A stretch of DNA of 64,000 bases from Pseudofabraea citricarpa (GCA_029641185.1 JAPWGK010000003.1:2542001-2606000); one strand, 5' to 3'. Positions 41,869 through 55,063 are shown, numbered from the stretch's first letter. Program-made: numbers and translations. The notes: generated by a model from the sequence alone, not told the origin.

Positions 41869-44065
41869 ATGGAGTCAAACAGTAACCAGCCGCCTTGGAC
41901 TGGTCTGCCATAAGGAAATCGAAGAGACCTTGTCCATTTATTTGTACAAGTCACGCCTCAATGTATTATTGTAATTCGGGGAGATTTGTTGATTTTCTCC
42001 CTACTTCTCACAAAAGAACAAGAAATCTCTGGTCTTGTCTGGTCTGTCTGGATTGCACTTCTTTTGGGGAAAGAGTGCTTCTCACACTTTTGTTGGTCGC
42101 CTGTTTTTGTTAACGATCTGGCGTGTTTGTGTTGCATACCTTACCTACCTTATATAGATGGATCAAGTCCTGGTCTGACGAGCTTGTATTTGTTCTTTTT
42201 TTCTGTTTCTATTCTTTGGCGCCTCTCGATGGCTGCCTGAACCGCCTTCGTTGGTGTTTTGTTTGTTCGTCTTTTATACTTCTCTTCTTTCTAGAACGTG
42301 TAGCATAGCATTATTTGGAGTCGGATACGGGGTCGGTAATTGTACGTTCGTACGCTCATAGGTACGGACGTACCATGTAGTATGAGTTAAAATGCAATCA
42401 TGTGTTATTGATCCTGATAATTGGTCTTTGGACATCCATTGGAGAAGGCTGATTTATTGAAAGCAACTCCTGCTCAACCAGATCGTCCTGGGGAAGAAGT
42501 CACCAGGGCTCGCTTGCAAAACGTTCTCTCTTCCATTCGAATCAGGTATCATACTTTCAATGATTTCAAGTGCCTTGACGCAAAGAAGACGCAGAAGTGC
42601 TTGGGTCCAAGAGATAAAAGGTTTTTGCTTTGATTTTCGCTGCAAAAAATTTAGATATACAGCCTGATTTACACGAAGGACTCAAGCAAGAGGAAACTAG
42701 ATCGGAGATTCCTAGAATACTCAAGAGAAACATGGAGGGTCCTGCTATCTCAGGTGAGGTTTGAAGGGTTTAATGAACATCATCAGATGGGTAGTCGGTA
42801 ATCTTGAGTTTTGACCAATTATCCGTCTGATCTGAACATAATTATGTGTCTCAAGATATCACTTTCATGCAAACCACTGTTACAATTGGCTAGACACTGA
42901 TAAAGCAAAAAATAAATCACCTAAGTTGAATCCCCTTTTCGAAACATGCGTGCTCTCTTCATCTAATCCATACATTTTCCCCTTTACTAAGCTGCGATCT
43001 TCAGGGAGGCTGATATATGTCGCCTGTTAAGGTTTCTCGTCCATGGAATGTATACTTAGATGTGGCGGACGATTGGCGAAACAAGGGTGCACGTGCCAGC
43101 AACCAATCTTGCTATTCACTGTTTCATGCGTGCGTAGAATTGAAGGAATGAACAGAGGCTCTACGGTGGCAAGCCAGACAAGGCAAATGCTGTGTGGTCT
43201 CGATGTTTGATGTTTCCGCTCTTTCTCGATGTTTCAAGGGACTGACAGGTGGTGATCGACGAACGGTGGCCCTCGCTTCGCAAGCGAGAACCTTTTCGTT
43301 GGTGATCGTTCTTCAGGAACATCCAACCTCAAACAACCCTTCCCAGGAACACGATTCACCCTTCCGCACGACCAGTGTTGGATGGCTCGCTGAGTGGCTG
43401 TCGTCCTTTGTCGTCTTTCCTTGTCTAGAACCTCGGCGACTGTGCTCCACGTCGTCTGATGATTCTAGCCACTCCGACGTGCGACCAAGGAGCATTCACA
43501 AGCTCAACCTCCTGCTTTTAGTGGTCAAAATATCCACCATCCCTTGCAAAAAATGTGGTTTTCCACGGCGAAGAATGGTCGCTTGGATGCTTAGCTCTTT
43601 CGTCCGATGAATCTCAGGAGCTTGGGGTCCATTTCAGGAGTCGCGTGTTGGCTCTCAGGCTGGTGTCTTTGTGGCAGCCCCTCCACGAGGCGTCGAGTAT
43701 CTGTACCTTCAAATTCCCGCTGAAGGTAGGAGGCCCTTTCCTCTCCCCACTCAATTTCTTATTCACTCTTTGTGTGGCTATTTTTCCCATTCTGGTGTTC
43801 AGCCTTTTGTTTGTTCGCTCACAATAGCAACCAAAGACATTGATTGTCTTCTGGCCAGCCACAATCACTATTCATATATATTCTTTGACTCGACAATGCT
43901 TAAGAAGTTTTTTACTCAATCACAAAGGAACGAACAATAGTCCAGAAAGATCTATATCTATCTTAGACACTCTCTCGCTTTCTGCAAAAAACCTCTTCAC
44001 AAAATCAATCTCCAAGCTCCTTTTCATTCACACTCATTACTCAAACCAACACGCACAGACTCACA
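41869..44065. other. 2.2-kb intergenic region upstream of the glucanase
   Basis: The left part is the 3' flank of the mannosyltransferase, T-rich near 42190-42300. A perfect hairpin CTCGCTTCGCAAGCGAG lies at 43272-43288. The right part is the glucanase promoter and a CT/AC-rich leader. The long plus-strand ORF 43194-43610 has no domain and atypical composition, so it is not called. Such a large upstream region would suit a regulated gene. Confidence 0.45.
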
Positions 44066-45055
44066 ATGTATACCGCAAAAGTTACCTTCGGACTGTTGCT
44101 GGCTTGTACTGCTGGCAGTGCAAGTGCGGCATACACCCTACAGGATAGCTTCGATCACACGAATTTCTTCACGGAATTCGATTTCTTCACCGGCGCCGAT
44201 CCAACAGGAGGATTCGTCAACTATGCCTCTGCCAACGACGCAAACTCCACTGGCATTGCAGGATACTTGAGCACCACTGCTGATAACGCTGTCTATCTCG
44301 GAGTTGATACCACCACCGTAAATCCATCTGGAGGACGACCTTCTGTTCGTGTCTCATCCACCAAGTCTTACACTCGTGGTCTATTCATTGCGGATATTGC
44401 ACACATGCCCGGAAGTATCTGTGGAGTGTGGCCAGCGTTCTGGACCTTCGGCCCAAACTGGCCTTCTTCAGGAGAAATCGACATTCTCGAGGGAGTTAAC
44501 GCTGACACCACAAATTCCATCACACTCCATACCTCTTCTGGATGCAGCATGAGCAGTACAGGAGCTCTCGCAAGTTCTTCCCTGCACAATACAGATTGCA
44601 ACACTGGAAATGGAAACACAGGCTGCGGCTTCGCCACAGAAAGCACTCAAGGATACGGCGACGGATTCAACGCCATTGGCGGAGGAGTCTACGCTTTAGA
44701 TTGGACTTCAACCGCAATTGAGGTTTATTTCTTCCCTCGCAACGCCATCCCAGCTGATATCACATCCGGATCCCCAGACCCAACTACATGGAGCACACCA
44801 GTAGCTAGCTTCGCCGGAAGTGACTGCGATATCGATTCGCACTTCATGAACCACAACATCATCTTCGATACAACCTTTTGCGGGCAATGGGCTGGTCAGG
44901 TGTGGGATAGCGGATCTTGTGCTTCAAAGGCCGCAACTTGCGATGCCTATGTCGGCGAGAACCCAGCCGCGTTCGAGGAGGCATACTGGAGCATCAACTC
45001 AGTCAAGGTTTATCAGTCAGGATCCACCAAGAGAGGCTTGTCATTCATGGCTTGA
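44066..45055 (+). CDS. Secreted GH16 endo-1,3(4)-beta-glucanase
   Basis: A single exon of 329 residues. Residues 1-21 (MYTAKVTFGL plus L-L-A-C-T-A-G-S-A-S-A) are a signal peptide. The catalytic signature G-E-I-D-I-L-E-G lies at 136-143, so the GH16 nucleophile and acid/base are E137 and E142. W-P-A-F-W-T-F-G-P-N-W-P just before it belongs to the same fold. The mature enzyme has several Cys, as expected for extracellular stability, and ends with a short basic tail. No carbohydrate-binding module or GPI signal is seen. The sequence resembles the laminarinase/mixed-linkage glucanase group that cleaves beta-1,3 or beta-1,3-1,4 glucans in wall turnover or plant polysaccharide use. Exact specificity is not readable. 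Confidence 0.9.
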   Translation: MYTAKVTFGLLLACTAGSASAAYTLQDSFDHTNFFTEFDFFTGADPTGGFVNYASANDANSTGIAGYLSTTADNAVYLGVDTTTVNPSGGRPSVRVSSTKSYTRGLFIADIAHMPGSICGVWPAFWTFGPNWPSSGEIDILEGVNADTTNSITLHTSSGCSMSSTGALASSSLHNTDCNTGNGNTGCGFATESTQGYGDGFNAIGGGVYALDWTSTAIEVYFFPRNAIPADITSGSPDPTTWSTPVASFAGSDCDIDSHFMNHNIIFDTTFCGQWAGQVWDSGSCASKAATCDAYVGENPAAFEEAYWSINSVKVYQSGSTKRGLSFMA

Positions 45056-45549
45056 GAGTTGAAGTCTTCTCCGGGGTAGATTTTTATTTCCTTTTTTCTC
45101 TTCAGCACACAGCAGTTTTGCATGGGGGTTTTTTTATTCGGCATAGCGAAGAAAGCGTACAAAGACGGAGTACTGGGGTTCTGCGCAATTATGGAATGAT
45201 ACCATGGAGAGTTTTGTTGTACATACTATGGGGCCGTGTTTTGCTTTCGTACATAACAGTTTTTTCTTCAGATGGACATAACAATGAAAGATTTCAAATT
45301 AAACAAACTTCCTCTCTGCTTAAAATGTGATCTTGTGACCTGCTTCGTATATATGCTCTTGTATCCACCTACTGTAACTTCGGCTCGTAATTACATGTCG
45401 AGGCTCGCAAGGCTGTCGCATGAAATTTTAGCGAGGCTTCATGACATGCCAAAATCTTTAGCCTCACTTCTCCCAATCTGCGCAATTCCCCCACTCGCAG
45501 TCATCCTTATCTAACACACAGTTGGCGGCGAAGCTGAAAATAAACAGCC
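45056..45549. other. Intergenic region between glucanase and prp4
   Basis: 3' flank of the glucanase with T-runs, then the prp4 promoter. No gene seen. Confidence 0.45.
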
Positions 45550-47289
45550 ATGCATCCTTCGCGGCAGGCATATGTAGAAGAGGCTCCACAGGAGGTAAGC
45601 CAACCCCTCCCCAGTCAATCTTCCCCAAACTGCGCAGACAGTATTCATATGATCCTAGAGGGACGAAGGCGAAGCGATCTCTTGAGCTATCGGGACCATG
45701 AAGCTGATGGCTTTGGTGTGAATTACAGGACAGAGGTATCTCTCTGGAAGACGTCCGTAGGTAACCCTATCCCATCCCACCACGGCTTGCGCGCTGACAG
45801 AAACCCAGCTCTCGATCGCGACTATGATATGCCCTCTGCCACCGCTGGCATCGCGCCAGAGAAAGCTTCTGCAATCCTGTCGCAGTTCGACCGGAAACGA
45901 AGAGCTGCAGCCATTGCAGTACCAACAGACGATGGACGCGTTCGCACGCGGCTTCGAGAGATGGGAGAGCCCATCACGCTGTTTGGAGAGGGCCCAGGCG
46001 ATCGACGAGAGCGGCTGAGGAATCTGATGCAAATCCAGCAAGAAATTAATGCGGCCGAGGGTGAGGATGAGGATGGAGATGTCGAGATGCAAGATGGCGA
46101 GGATGGAAACGAGGCAGAAGAGGAGTTCTATACGATGGGAATCGAGGATCTCAAGTCGGCCCGACAAGATATCGCACGATACTCTTTACCACGGGCGAAG
46201 AACCGGCTGGCGAGTCAAAAGATCGAGTCAACTATTCCGCTAAGAACGCATGTCAAGTTTCGCAAGGCGGTCAAAGAACGTCTGCAAGGGTTTGAACTTC
46301 AAGGCAGTCAGACTGCTGGACAACGGCCGATTAGTGTTACACGATTCTCGCCGAATGGGGAGCTTATTGCTGCTGGTAATTGGGGAGGCGGGATCAAACT
46401 TTTGGATGTTCCATATTTAGAAGAGAAGAAAACACTTAGAGGCCATACAGACAGGATAGGAGGCATTTCATGGTTTCCAGATGCTACACTCCCAGGCTCG
46501 ACGGTCTCGCCAGATTCAGTCAATCTGGCATCTGGTGGTGCAGAGGGAAACGTTCATCTCTGGTCTTTGAATCAAGAGACGCCTTTATCGACTCTTGCCG
46601 GTCATAACCAGCGTGTTTGCCGAGTGGAATTTCACCCATCTGGGAAATACCTTGCATCCGCTTCAGAAGATACCACTTGGAGATTATGGGATGTGGAAAC
46701 CACAACTGAATTACTATTACAAGAAGGCCATTCACGGGGAGTCTTTGCTTTGAGCTTCAATACAGATGGTTCCCTTCTTGCTTCTGCTGGGATGGACAGT
46801 ATCGGCCGCATATGGGATTTGAGAACCGGTCGAACAGTCATGATTCTCGATGGCCATATCCGACCAATTTACGCCCTCGATTGGGGCGTTGACGGCCATC
46901 GAGTTTTATCTGGGTCAGGAGACGGATGGATCAAATGCTGGGACGTACGAAAAGTACAAGCAGCAGGTGGCGTTGGAGCACACCGCAGTGTTGTGTCAGA
47001 TCTCCGCTGGTACAAAGGCTTCGACGATCCCGCTCAGGGAGTCGTGCCCGAAACCGACGAGAAAGGAGAGCGAAAACCCAAGAAGAGCGGTACTTTCTTT
47101 GTCTCGAGTGGTTTCGACAAGAACGTCAATATTTTCTCTGCTGACGATTGGTCACTGGTTCAGTCACTTAGTGGGCACACAGGAAATGTCCATAGTGTCG
47201 ACACGAGCCGAAACGCGAAATGGATAGTGAGTGGAGGATATGATCGGACCGTTAAACTCTGGGGCAGGAATGATATGGAGGGCTTATGA
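45550..47289 (+). CDS. prp4: U4/U6 snRNP WD40 protein Prp4
   Basis: The start [15 protein letters not shown] (45550-45594) is followed by a GTAAGC donor. A small exon 45729-45760 (D-R-G-I-S-L-E-D-V) and exon 3 from 45801 restore the frame ([11 protein letters not shown]); the second intron would be only 40 nt, so this 5' model is provisional. The PRP4/SFM motif reads [18 protein letters not shown], followed by an acidic stretch. Seven WD repeats then run to the C-terminus (for example W-R-L-W-D-V-E, G-R-I-W-D-L-R, I-K-C-W-D-V-R, V-K-L-W-G-R-N). Prp4 holds Prp3 and U4/U6 in the tri-snRNP in the nucleus. The long Lys/Glu insert between the fifth and sixth blades (about 47040-47095) is typical of fungal forms. 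Confidence 0.85.
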   Translation: MHPSRQAYVEEAPQEVSQPLPSQSSPNCADSIHMILEGRRRSDLLSYRDHEADGFGVNYRTEVSLWKTSVGNPIPSHHGLRADRNPALDRDYDMPSATAGIAPEKASAILSQFDRKRRAAAIAVPTDDGRVRTRLREMGEPITLFGEGPGDRRERLRNLMQIQQEINAAEGEDEDGDVEMQDGEDGNEAEEEFYTMGIEDLKSARQDIARYSLPRAKNRLASQKIESTIPLRTHVKFRKAVKERLQGFELQGSQTAGQRPISVTRFSPNGELIAAGNWGGGIKLLDVPYLEEKKTLRGHTDRIGGISWFPDATLPGSTVSPDSVNLASGGAEGNVHLWSLNQETPLSTLAGHNQRVCRVEFHPSGKYLASASEDTTWRLWDVETTTELLLQEGHSRGVFALSFNTDGSLLASAGMDSIGRIWDLRTGRTVMILDGHIRPIYALDWGVDGHRVLSGSGDGWIKCWDVRKVQAAGGVGAHRSVVSDLRWYKGFDDPAQGVVPETDEKGERKPKKSGTFFVSSGFDKNVNIFSADDWSLVQSLSGHTGNVHSVDTSRNAKWIVSGGYDRTVKLWGRNDMEGL

Positions 47290-47654
47290 AGAATTATCCC
47301 TGTGGGTTTATGGCGTTTAGGTAGGATGCAAGATATTTAAAAGCCAATACCAATTCGATTGTAACATTACTATTTTTTCTTTGAGCAGAAACCAGTTTGA
47401 AATTCAAGAGCCTTCATTCTTCAACAAATATCAGGTCAGCCTAAACAGATTCCAGATCCCTACTATGGAAGCTATAATTAAAGACTATAGTGGTTCATAA
47501 ATGTTAGACCGCATATTTGCGAGTATTCCAACACGGTTGTCCAGCAATATTAACCTTCCCGTGACAACCTCTCTATTAGGTAATATTGCCGCCTGTTCAC
47601 CACGTTAGTTCTGTCAGCTCGTGATTCCTCTAAGTAGGTAATTAAGCAGTGAAG
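47290..47654. other. Spacer between prp4 and the EEP gene
   Basis: 365 bp, AT-rich; no gene. Confidence 0.45.
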
Positions 47655-48941
47655 ATGCAACGTCTTTCAAATCTAGCCACAGTGCTCCGTCACTATGCTG
47701 CTACAGGTGTCGCGAGTAGCATTATCAACCGCCAAGAGCTCTTTTGTTCGAGTGGACTTCGAGGCTTCTCCAACAGCGTCGTTAGTCATATTAACAAGGA
47801 GCAGAATGTGAGGCTTACTTTACTTCCCAATGCATTCTCAAAACTTCTATCCAGGTTATGCTAAATCTGAACCGAGAGACAGGGAGGTCATATACACCAC
47901 AAAGAACTACAGCAGCGGCGGATCTTGCATCCCTTCATCTATTCTCCGTCGACGCCAGAACCTGCCTGGCGTCCCCTTGGAGAAGAGCTTCCCAAACGGA
48001 GAAGCTTGAACCATGGAGCGGTCCTTAAAATTGTCTCCTGGAATATTGATTTCATGTGTCCCGGCCAAGCGCACCGCACTTCGTCAGCGATGTCGTATCT
48101 AAAAGAGCGGTTTGGAGACGTGCCGCATCTATTAGTTATCATGCTGCAAGAAATGACGCGGGAGTCTCTGAGGGCAATCCTCGCACATGGCTGGATCAGA
48201 GATCACTTCACGGTATGCGAAATCGAAGCTCCCGAGCGCTACTTCACGCTTCTGATGACCTCTCGGGATGTCCCTACCAAGAACTGGTTCCGAGTGCCTC
48301 TTCCGAGTAAGATGGAAAGAGATGCTCTCGTGGTCGACATCTCAGCCTCTTCGTCCTCGGGATGCGACCCAGCCGATGGCGAGAAAATCATCAGGCTGTA
48401 CACGACACATCTGGAGTCATTGTACGAGCCAGAAGGCCAAGAGTTGAGGCCGCTCCAGCTGGCTCAGATATCAGCATTACTTCGCGAGCCATTGACAGCC
48501 GGCTCAGAAATCGTAGGCGGCTTGGTTGGAGGCGACATGAATGCCATATCTAAACTCGATGCCTCTTGCCACAAAGCAGCGCATATAAACCTGCGAGACA
48601 TCTGGGAGGAAACAAACGCCGGCACCGAGCCAGCACCAAAGTTAAAACCCTTCCAGAAAGATCTGACGTATGGAAGAGCGAGAGGCTATACGTGGGGCAA
48701 GCAGTCGCGCAGTTCCAAGGGCGGCAAGAGATTCGATAAATTCTTCTCCGCTGGCTCGATTGATGCCGTGCCAATATCCGAGGCTGAAGACCACTCTGGA
48801 AAAGTTGGCCGGCTTGGAATTGGCCTAACGGCAAAGATCAAAGTCTGGGAAAGGAAAGTCTTGAATACTGTGATCCGAACGGACGACTGGCGTATGGGAA
48901 GTTCCCAGAAAGAGGTTGATGCGTGGGTTAGTGATCATTAG
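47655..48941 (+). CDS. Endonuclease/exonuclease/phosphatase protein, TDP2-like
   Basis: Exon 1 (47655-47807) begins MQRLSNLATVLRHYAATG and ends at a GTGAGG donor. Exon 2 begins at 47916 (or 47913) after a CAG and runs to 48941; the product is about 393 residues. Motifs of the EEP fold in order are V-S-W-N-I-D-F (Asn), M-L-Q-E-M (metal-binding Glu), Y-T-T-H-L-E-S, G-G-D-M-N-A-I (Asp/Asn) and, near the end, E-D-H-S-G-K-V-G-R-L-G-I-G-L-T. This order resembles tyrosyl-DNA phosphodiesterase 2, which removes topoisomerase adducts from DNA 5' ends, though other Mg-dependent phosphodiesterases share it. The N-terminal exon is basic with Ala, Arg and Ser and could target mitochondria. The final His context is not the usual S-D-H, so the activity is unproven. 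Confidence 0.65.
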
Positions 48942-49951
48942 GGGATTGCCATTGGAATCAGGCTACCTTGAACAGTGAAAGATACTGTCGTCTCTAGAAA
49001 CACAGTTCTTTTAGGGCGGACTCGATCTATTCGTTGCTGAGGTGCAAATGCTCTGAAGTAGCATGAATGTGTGGACGGCTCAGAAGTCACTAACGCTGCA
49101 TGAATGGCTACGACTAGATCTCTCCAGCTCCTCACAATATTTATACTACGCTGTTATCTACACTCCAACGTGTTCCTCGCTCTAACTCGCCAACTCATAT
49201 TGTACTTCCATCCCAGAGGGCTTGGCCTGGAGTAGAGGAGTTAGCTGATTTTTTTTTTTTTTCGCTGCCGCAACAAGTAGGAAAGTACTGATCTAAAAGA
49301 CCAAAGGGAGCTTTCCAAAAGTGGACTCACCTACACCACACATGTGAAGCATATCTAGAGGAAGACCTGAGGGGATATGACAAGACAAGTCTTAAATCTT
49401 ATGCCTCCTATGATCTGATTCGTTTGATTTCATGCGGCACGAAAAGCGCCATGATAGCTTTTCCAAAATGATCGAAGGATGAAAGAAGATGAAAATTGTC
49501 CAAGTCGAGATTCGGATTGAGAATTGGGCCGTTGCTAGGAATTCAAGCCCAGTTACTCTTGTCTACTAGTCACTGAGTCTAAGAAGCGAGACCAAGGATA
49601 TAGCAAAGGAATTTCTCATTTCCAGTCCGGTTGTATCGTGCTTCGACCTGAGCGATAAAACGTCTCGGAATTACAAATTGGACTGAGGTGTTATCTTCCC
49701 TGAATATATATTTACCGACAAGCGCAATGAACAAAAATGAGGACCATTGCTGCAATTGTGTTTTTTCAAACGTGCTATATCCTAAACCGCGAAGGCTACA
49801 ATGCTTTCTCCCATAACTCCTCACGCGCGGAGACCGAGAGATATTGAAATTTGTAAAATTATTATTATTATCAAAACAAACTTGACAATCGCTACCCACA
49901 CCAGACTCCTATTTACACCCAAGAGTGGTATCTTATAAACAGACAGACAAC
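48942..49951. other. Convergent intergenic region
   Basis: About 1 kb between the ends of the EEP and kinesin genes, with a T-run at about 49250-49261. No gene seen. Confidence 0.45.
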
Positions 49952-52900
49952 CTACTCATTGATCCTTGCGCTCCTTCTCCACCCCTTGCTCCGGGGAAGA
50001 GTTTGAGCCTGACCTGGTATTGCGTTTTCCCTACCTTCAAGGGCTACCACACTAGGTTTCTTGAAGTTTTTCCTACTAGATGGTTCTCTAAGACTTCTTC
50101 CCAACAGCGGCGCCGTGTTATCGGCACAAACAGAGGCAGACAAGGCCAGACCTCCTTCTGGGGTTGAGTTGCGGGAGCTACCTAGAACGTTAATGTCGAT
50201 TTCTCGTAGTCCTGGAAGAGTTTGCGAGAACTTTCTTGGCGGGAGGCTTGCAGAGAAGTTGGTGATCAAAGGACTCTCGTTCGTTACATCACCGCTAAAT
50301 ATTGTAGACTTGCTAGGTGAGAGAGCAAGTGGCGAAAGAGAACTAGCAGTGGCAAGCAAATTCTCGTGAGGCTCGGTACGTGGAAGTTCCGTAGGATACT
50401 CGTATTGTGTTCTTCGAGGGGTTTCTCCAGTTGGTTGGTACTCTTGTAGAGTTTTACTGGAGATGTTGGCGCGGAGATCAGACAGTGGCTGTTGCATGGT
50501 AGAGTGGAGGGTTTCGAGAGCCTCCTCAAGAAGCTTCTGCTTCTCTGATATGTCATCGCCCAGACTCTGGCTGCTCTCTTGGGTCGTGGCTAGTTGACTG
50601 CCAATGCTGTCGTATGATGTCTTCGCTGTCTCTGACAAACTCTTAAGGGACTGAGAGTGCACATCGTAATGCTGGGCATTTTGGGAGCGAGCACGAGTGA
50701 CAAAGTCATCCAATGCTCGCATCTGGATATCGATATCTTTCATCTGCTCATCGACAATTCGAATTGTCTCCTCGTGCACGGACTTTGTGACGGTCTGCAC
50801 AGAAGCATGGTGCTTGTTTGCGGTCTGATAGGTTAGCTGATGTTTATTTGTAGAGAGATGTCTGGACTTACGACCCAATCCTCCTTCAATTTGCTCTTCA
50901 TTGATTCTCGAGATGTCCACGCATCCTCGACAAATCTTGACTCCTTGTCATCCCAGGAGGCCATGCCTCTAGTATATTCTAATTGAGCAGTTTCAAGGCT
51001 TTCCTTTGTTGCAGTGATCTCATTCCTCACATTGTTGATCTTGGAGTTCAAACGGGTATCCTGGGCATCACCATTTGCCATCACAAGACTTGTGATTTGG
51101 GCAATTAAGGTTTGACGGTCAACAGAAGCCTGCTGACGCTCCTCGGATAGTATCTCCTCAAGCCGCGTGGAGGCTGTATCGTTCGCAAGAACTGCTGCTT
51201 CATTTGCGGCACGTAACTGCTCCTTGAGACTGTTTACTTCAGTCCTCTGAGCAGTAATATGCTTGTTGAGCTCTTCAAACATGCGTTTGAAGTCTCTCCC
51301 AATCGAGCTATAAGACCCATGAAGCTAAGAAGTCAGCAGTGAGCAGCACGGTCGATTAGTACATGTCAGACTTACCTGTGTATGGAATGCATCAAGTTCG
51401 CTGAGAACCTCTGCAGATATACGCTCTGCTGCTGCAGATAGACCTTGAAGTCCTTGGCCAACCTCCCCTTTGACCTCGTCCCTAAGAGTTTTGATCTCCT
51501 CAAGAACAAGATCCATCTCATCCTTCGCGCTCGAAGCTTGCTGTGAAACTTCTTCCTCGGTCATGCTGAATGTAGCAGCCTTTTCTTGGATGAAGGTCTG
51601 TGTCGCCGCGAGTTTCTCAAGGTCGTCACGAACAAAATTCTGCATCCGAGTCGAAATCTCGGAAAGAAGCTCCTCTTGTTGACTTTGGAACTCTTCAATC
51701 CGAGATTCGACAAGGCTGGTGACCTCACTGACTTGAGCCTGGGATAATCCCCAGGTATTGCGGTTGACTGATTGGAGATCCGACTGCCTCCTGATCTTCT
51801 TGCGAAATTGACCAATATCATCAACAGTTCTTCCAAGAGTAGTAATGAGCTCTCCACCGACAAAACTCAACTTCTCTTCCGTTTCCTGATGTGCCTTTCG
51901 TAGAATCGTCTCCTTATCCAAATTTCTCTGCGTCGTTGTCAGGACAATTTCTGTTTGATCGAGGACGCTTTTGGTGTTATCCAGAAGCGTCTTTGTTGCC
52001 TCATTTTCCTTCTTCATGGACATAAAGTTAGTCGTTAAGGAGAAAAGTTCTTGAACTTTGTTTCGAAGATTGATCTCCATAGCTTCAATCTTAACTGCTT
52101 GCTCCTCGCTCAAAACCCTTCGAGACTCATTTTCCTTCGTAAGTTCTTCGAAGTTGTCGTGGGAGAGGTAAACACCATTTCGTTGTCGAGTGGCGATGAG
52201 CTCACTCTTTAGTTTCTCGATTTCGTATGTAAACTCTTTCAATAGTGTCTTCTTATTAATCATCTGGTTGACTTGTGGCTTATTCCGAATATTTTTTGCG
52301 CGGAAGGCATAGTCCAGGGTCGATATCGTCTCTTCCAGATTGCTTTTTGCAGGTGAGACTGTGGCGATGATGCATGTTTTGGTACGGCCTCCTAGTGAGT
52401 CTTGGAGAAGTCGAGTAAGTTTTGACTCTCTATATGGTACGTGAGGGCTTCGGTCCACTAGAGCATTAATAACTCGGCCTAGAGTCAAAAGACTCTTGTT
52501 GATCAGACCAGCCTCAGCAGCTCGTTTATTCTCAGCGCCACTTCTTTGGATGTTCTCACTACCGGCCAAATCAACAAGATTAAGTTTCCCAGCACTAATA
52601 TAGTCTTCTCCATTATCCGAGGTGCGTTTGATATATGCTGTGACAGTGAAGACTGTGTGACTTCGGCTGCTAAGATCGTTGCACTTGGTTGCGGCCACTT
52701 GACGTCGATGACTTCCGGCTTGAAGTAATTTGACACCCTCAGCGGCACTCTTGATATGAGACTCTTCCATGCCTTGAACAAGCGTACTCGCGTGCCCCTT
52801 CTTGCTTGTGTCATCATAAATCTTCAACTTTGTATTTTCTTCGGCCGATATCAAATCTCTCAATTCCTCGTTGTATAGCTCAATGAATGAACATTTAACT

Positions 52901-53576
52901 GAATTCTCCACGTCGTTCAATTCGAGCTTGTTGAAAAGTGCGTGTAGGGTCCGAGGGATGATTCCGGCTGCCTCTGATAGCATACCATCTGTGGTGTTCA
53001 TATCTCCTGACATCGTATAGGTTTTTCCGGTGCCGGTCTGGCCATATGCAAAAATGGTACAGTTGAATCCTGCAAACATCTTCACCGCGTTAGTGGTGAG
53101 CAGAACGAATTAGTAGTACGACTAGAACTTACCTCGTCCAAGATTGGTGTAACAACGTCATCGTATATCATGCTCTGATCCGCAGCTGGGGCAAAGACCT
53201 TGTCGAAGTGATATGTCTTGTTACTCAAAGCTGTAGGTCCCATGGAAAGCTCGACAGCTTTTCCCTTGACTCCATCGGTGTTGAGGACGACACCGCTATT
53301 TTCTCGAATTTCGCGCTCATTGCGACCTCTGCATCGGACGACCACGTTTATGTTTGTTTCTTCTCCCGTATCGCGTTCAAATTCCCTTTCTTTTCTCTTC
53401 GATCCAGCGTGAGTTGTAGCCGTAGACACAATGGAATCGGCGGGAGATATTGCGCCAGAGCGATCTTGTCGGGCCATTGCCAAGGATTGCGCTCTAGTCA
53501 AAGATGGCTGTGGAGGTCGGCGCATGTTCTGTTTGTGCGACAGACTAGTAGTAGTCTTCGCTCGAAGTCCTGCCAT
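49952..53576 (-). CDS. Kinesin-5 (BimC/Cut7/Eg5) spindle motor
   Basis: Four exons: 53576-53133, 53079-51376, 51324-50872 and 50824-49952, giving 1157 residues, a normal kinesin-5 length. I start at MAGLRAKTTT (53576); MRRPPQPSL (53525) is an alternative. The motor domain (about 65-430) has V-V-V-R-C-R-G-R-N-E-R, the P-loop G-Q-T-G-T-G-K-T, switch I N-D-L-S-S-R-S-H-T-V-F and switch II L-V-D-L-A-G-S-E. The neck and a long coiled coil follow. The C-terminal tail carries the BimC box (L-G-R-S-L-R-E-P-S-S-R-K-N-F-K-K-P) with a putative Cdk site. Kinesin-5 is a bipolar tetramer that slides antiparallel microtubules to separate spindle poles. The intron between exons 1 and 2 interrupts the motor just before M-F-A-G-F-N-C-T and ends in an AAG acceptor. 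Confidence 0.93.
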
Positions 53577-54305
53577 GCAGGTAGATATGTGGTGAAAGTT
53601 TGGAAGTTTGTTGACGTGAATCTGCTGAAGCTCGCGACGTCGGTTGCTATGGAGATAGATAGTCGCAGGCAATCTGTTAGCCGCGCTTGAGGTTGAGTCT
53701 TTAAGTTCGAAAAGATAATGTATAATCTTGCGGAATCATGGAGACTTGATGCGATCGTGGAGTGACTGAGTTGCTTGGATACTTTTGAAGGATACAGGGT
53801 ATGGTTGAAGTGGATGCATTGTTTACACTTTGGTCCCTGTGTTTTTTGCCGAGGTTTTTGCGAAAGCAGAATTGTATGTCACATGACATGTTCCCTTTGG
53901 TGTTCGACCTCGCTCATTAGTCGTCATCGTTGGGCTTTGCTATAGTTCGAAATAATTGTTAATGTTCTTTTAAACTACCTCGAACTTGATGGCCATATGC
54001 AAATACCTCGCCATGCAGAAGTTGTCTTCTCACACGATTCTACCCTGGTTGGGTAGGGCTCTGGCCAGTCTCACATTCGGGAACCGGTCACAAATTATGT
54101 CCACAAGTTCAATTAAAATATTCTAGGATAGGATTAGGGAGATCTATTTGACATATTTGGATGACGGGAAACCTCCCCTCGGTTGACAGCGGAATGTGGA
54201 GTATTTTTCTTTGACTTGTCAATTAAGGTTGCTGATTTTACCTTGGCGAGATTGTATGTGCTTGGTGTTCGTTCCCCTTCCTGTCTATGAAGATACAAGC
54301 TTCTG

Positions 54306-54368
<63 letters not shown>

Positions 54369-55063
54369 CATAGTCTTGGTGAAATAGGTTCTTACTTGCT
54401 TATTCACATATATACTGGAAAGTGTTTGTGCTTTCCTTTTATCACAGAAGATATTTCGTAAATTAACTTACTACTTCTTGAGGATTTCACAAAATAGTTC
54501 AAATAGCATTACTGGAGTGCCCATTACAAGCTTACCTCAACCATTGAGCTATAGGCATTTTTTTATTTTATTGTTTCAAAAATATACATTTAACTTCTAC
54601 TCCTTCTCAATTGATGATGGATGGTTCTTCCGTTTGAGACACGTCGACCCAGCCCATGGCGGCTAGAGGTTCCCTGAGCCAAACCACTTAGGACTTAGGG
54701 ACCATTTGGCATGAAACATGAAACATCTGAAGTCAACATGTGATTCATAGGACCCCTGGTTCCGTTGGTCGGCCTCTTTATGTTTTTTTATGTACCTAGT
54801 AAAAGCGGGACTAGCCGTTCGGGTTGATTCCGGTGTCACTCAGGAACGCCTCCATCAGCAACCTCACAGCAACCTCTCACCAAAGACAACAATCCGAGCT
54901 GCTCATAATTGCACCATGCTCTTTGTCCAATCCATACTCTCGGACACATAAACGCCCGCTCTGGATTTCCTCCCTGCCAGATCGCTGTGGAAATATTCGA
55001 AGAGCTCATCTACTGCCTAATCAGCTCGGCCAAGAAAGAAAGAGAGAGACAGAGACAAGAGGA
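53577..55063. other. 1.5-kb intergenic region with a CT/TG microsatellite
   Basis: Upstream regions of kinesin-5 (left) and of the zinc-binding protein gene (right). Contains the dinucleotide tract at 54307-54367. No gene seen. Confidence 0.5.
54307..54367. repeat. (CT)n-(GT)n dinucleotide microsatellite
   Basis: An uninterrupted run of about 24 CT units followed by about 6 GT units. Likely length-variable between strains. Confidence 0.95.

Noticed and set aside
43194..43610. 138-codon plus-strand ORF
   Set aside because: No domain and random-looking composition within the long region upstream of the glucanase.
54307..54367. Regular repeat considered as a CRISPR-like array
   Set aside because: It is a simple CT/GT dinucleotide tract without spacers, in a eukaryotic genome.
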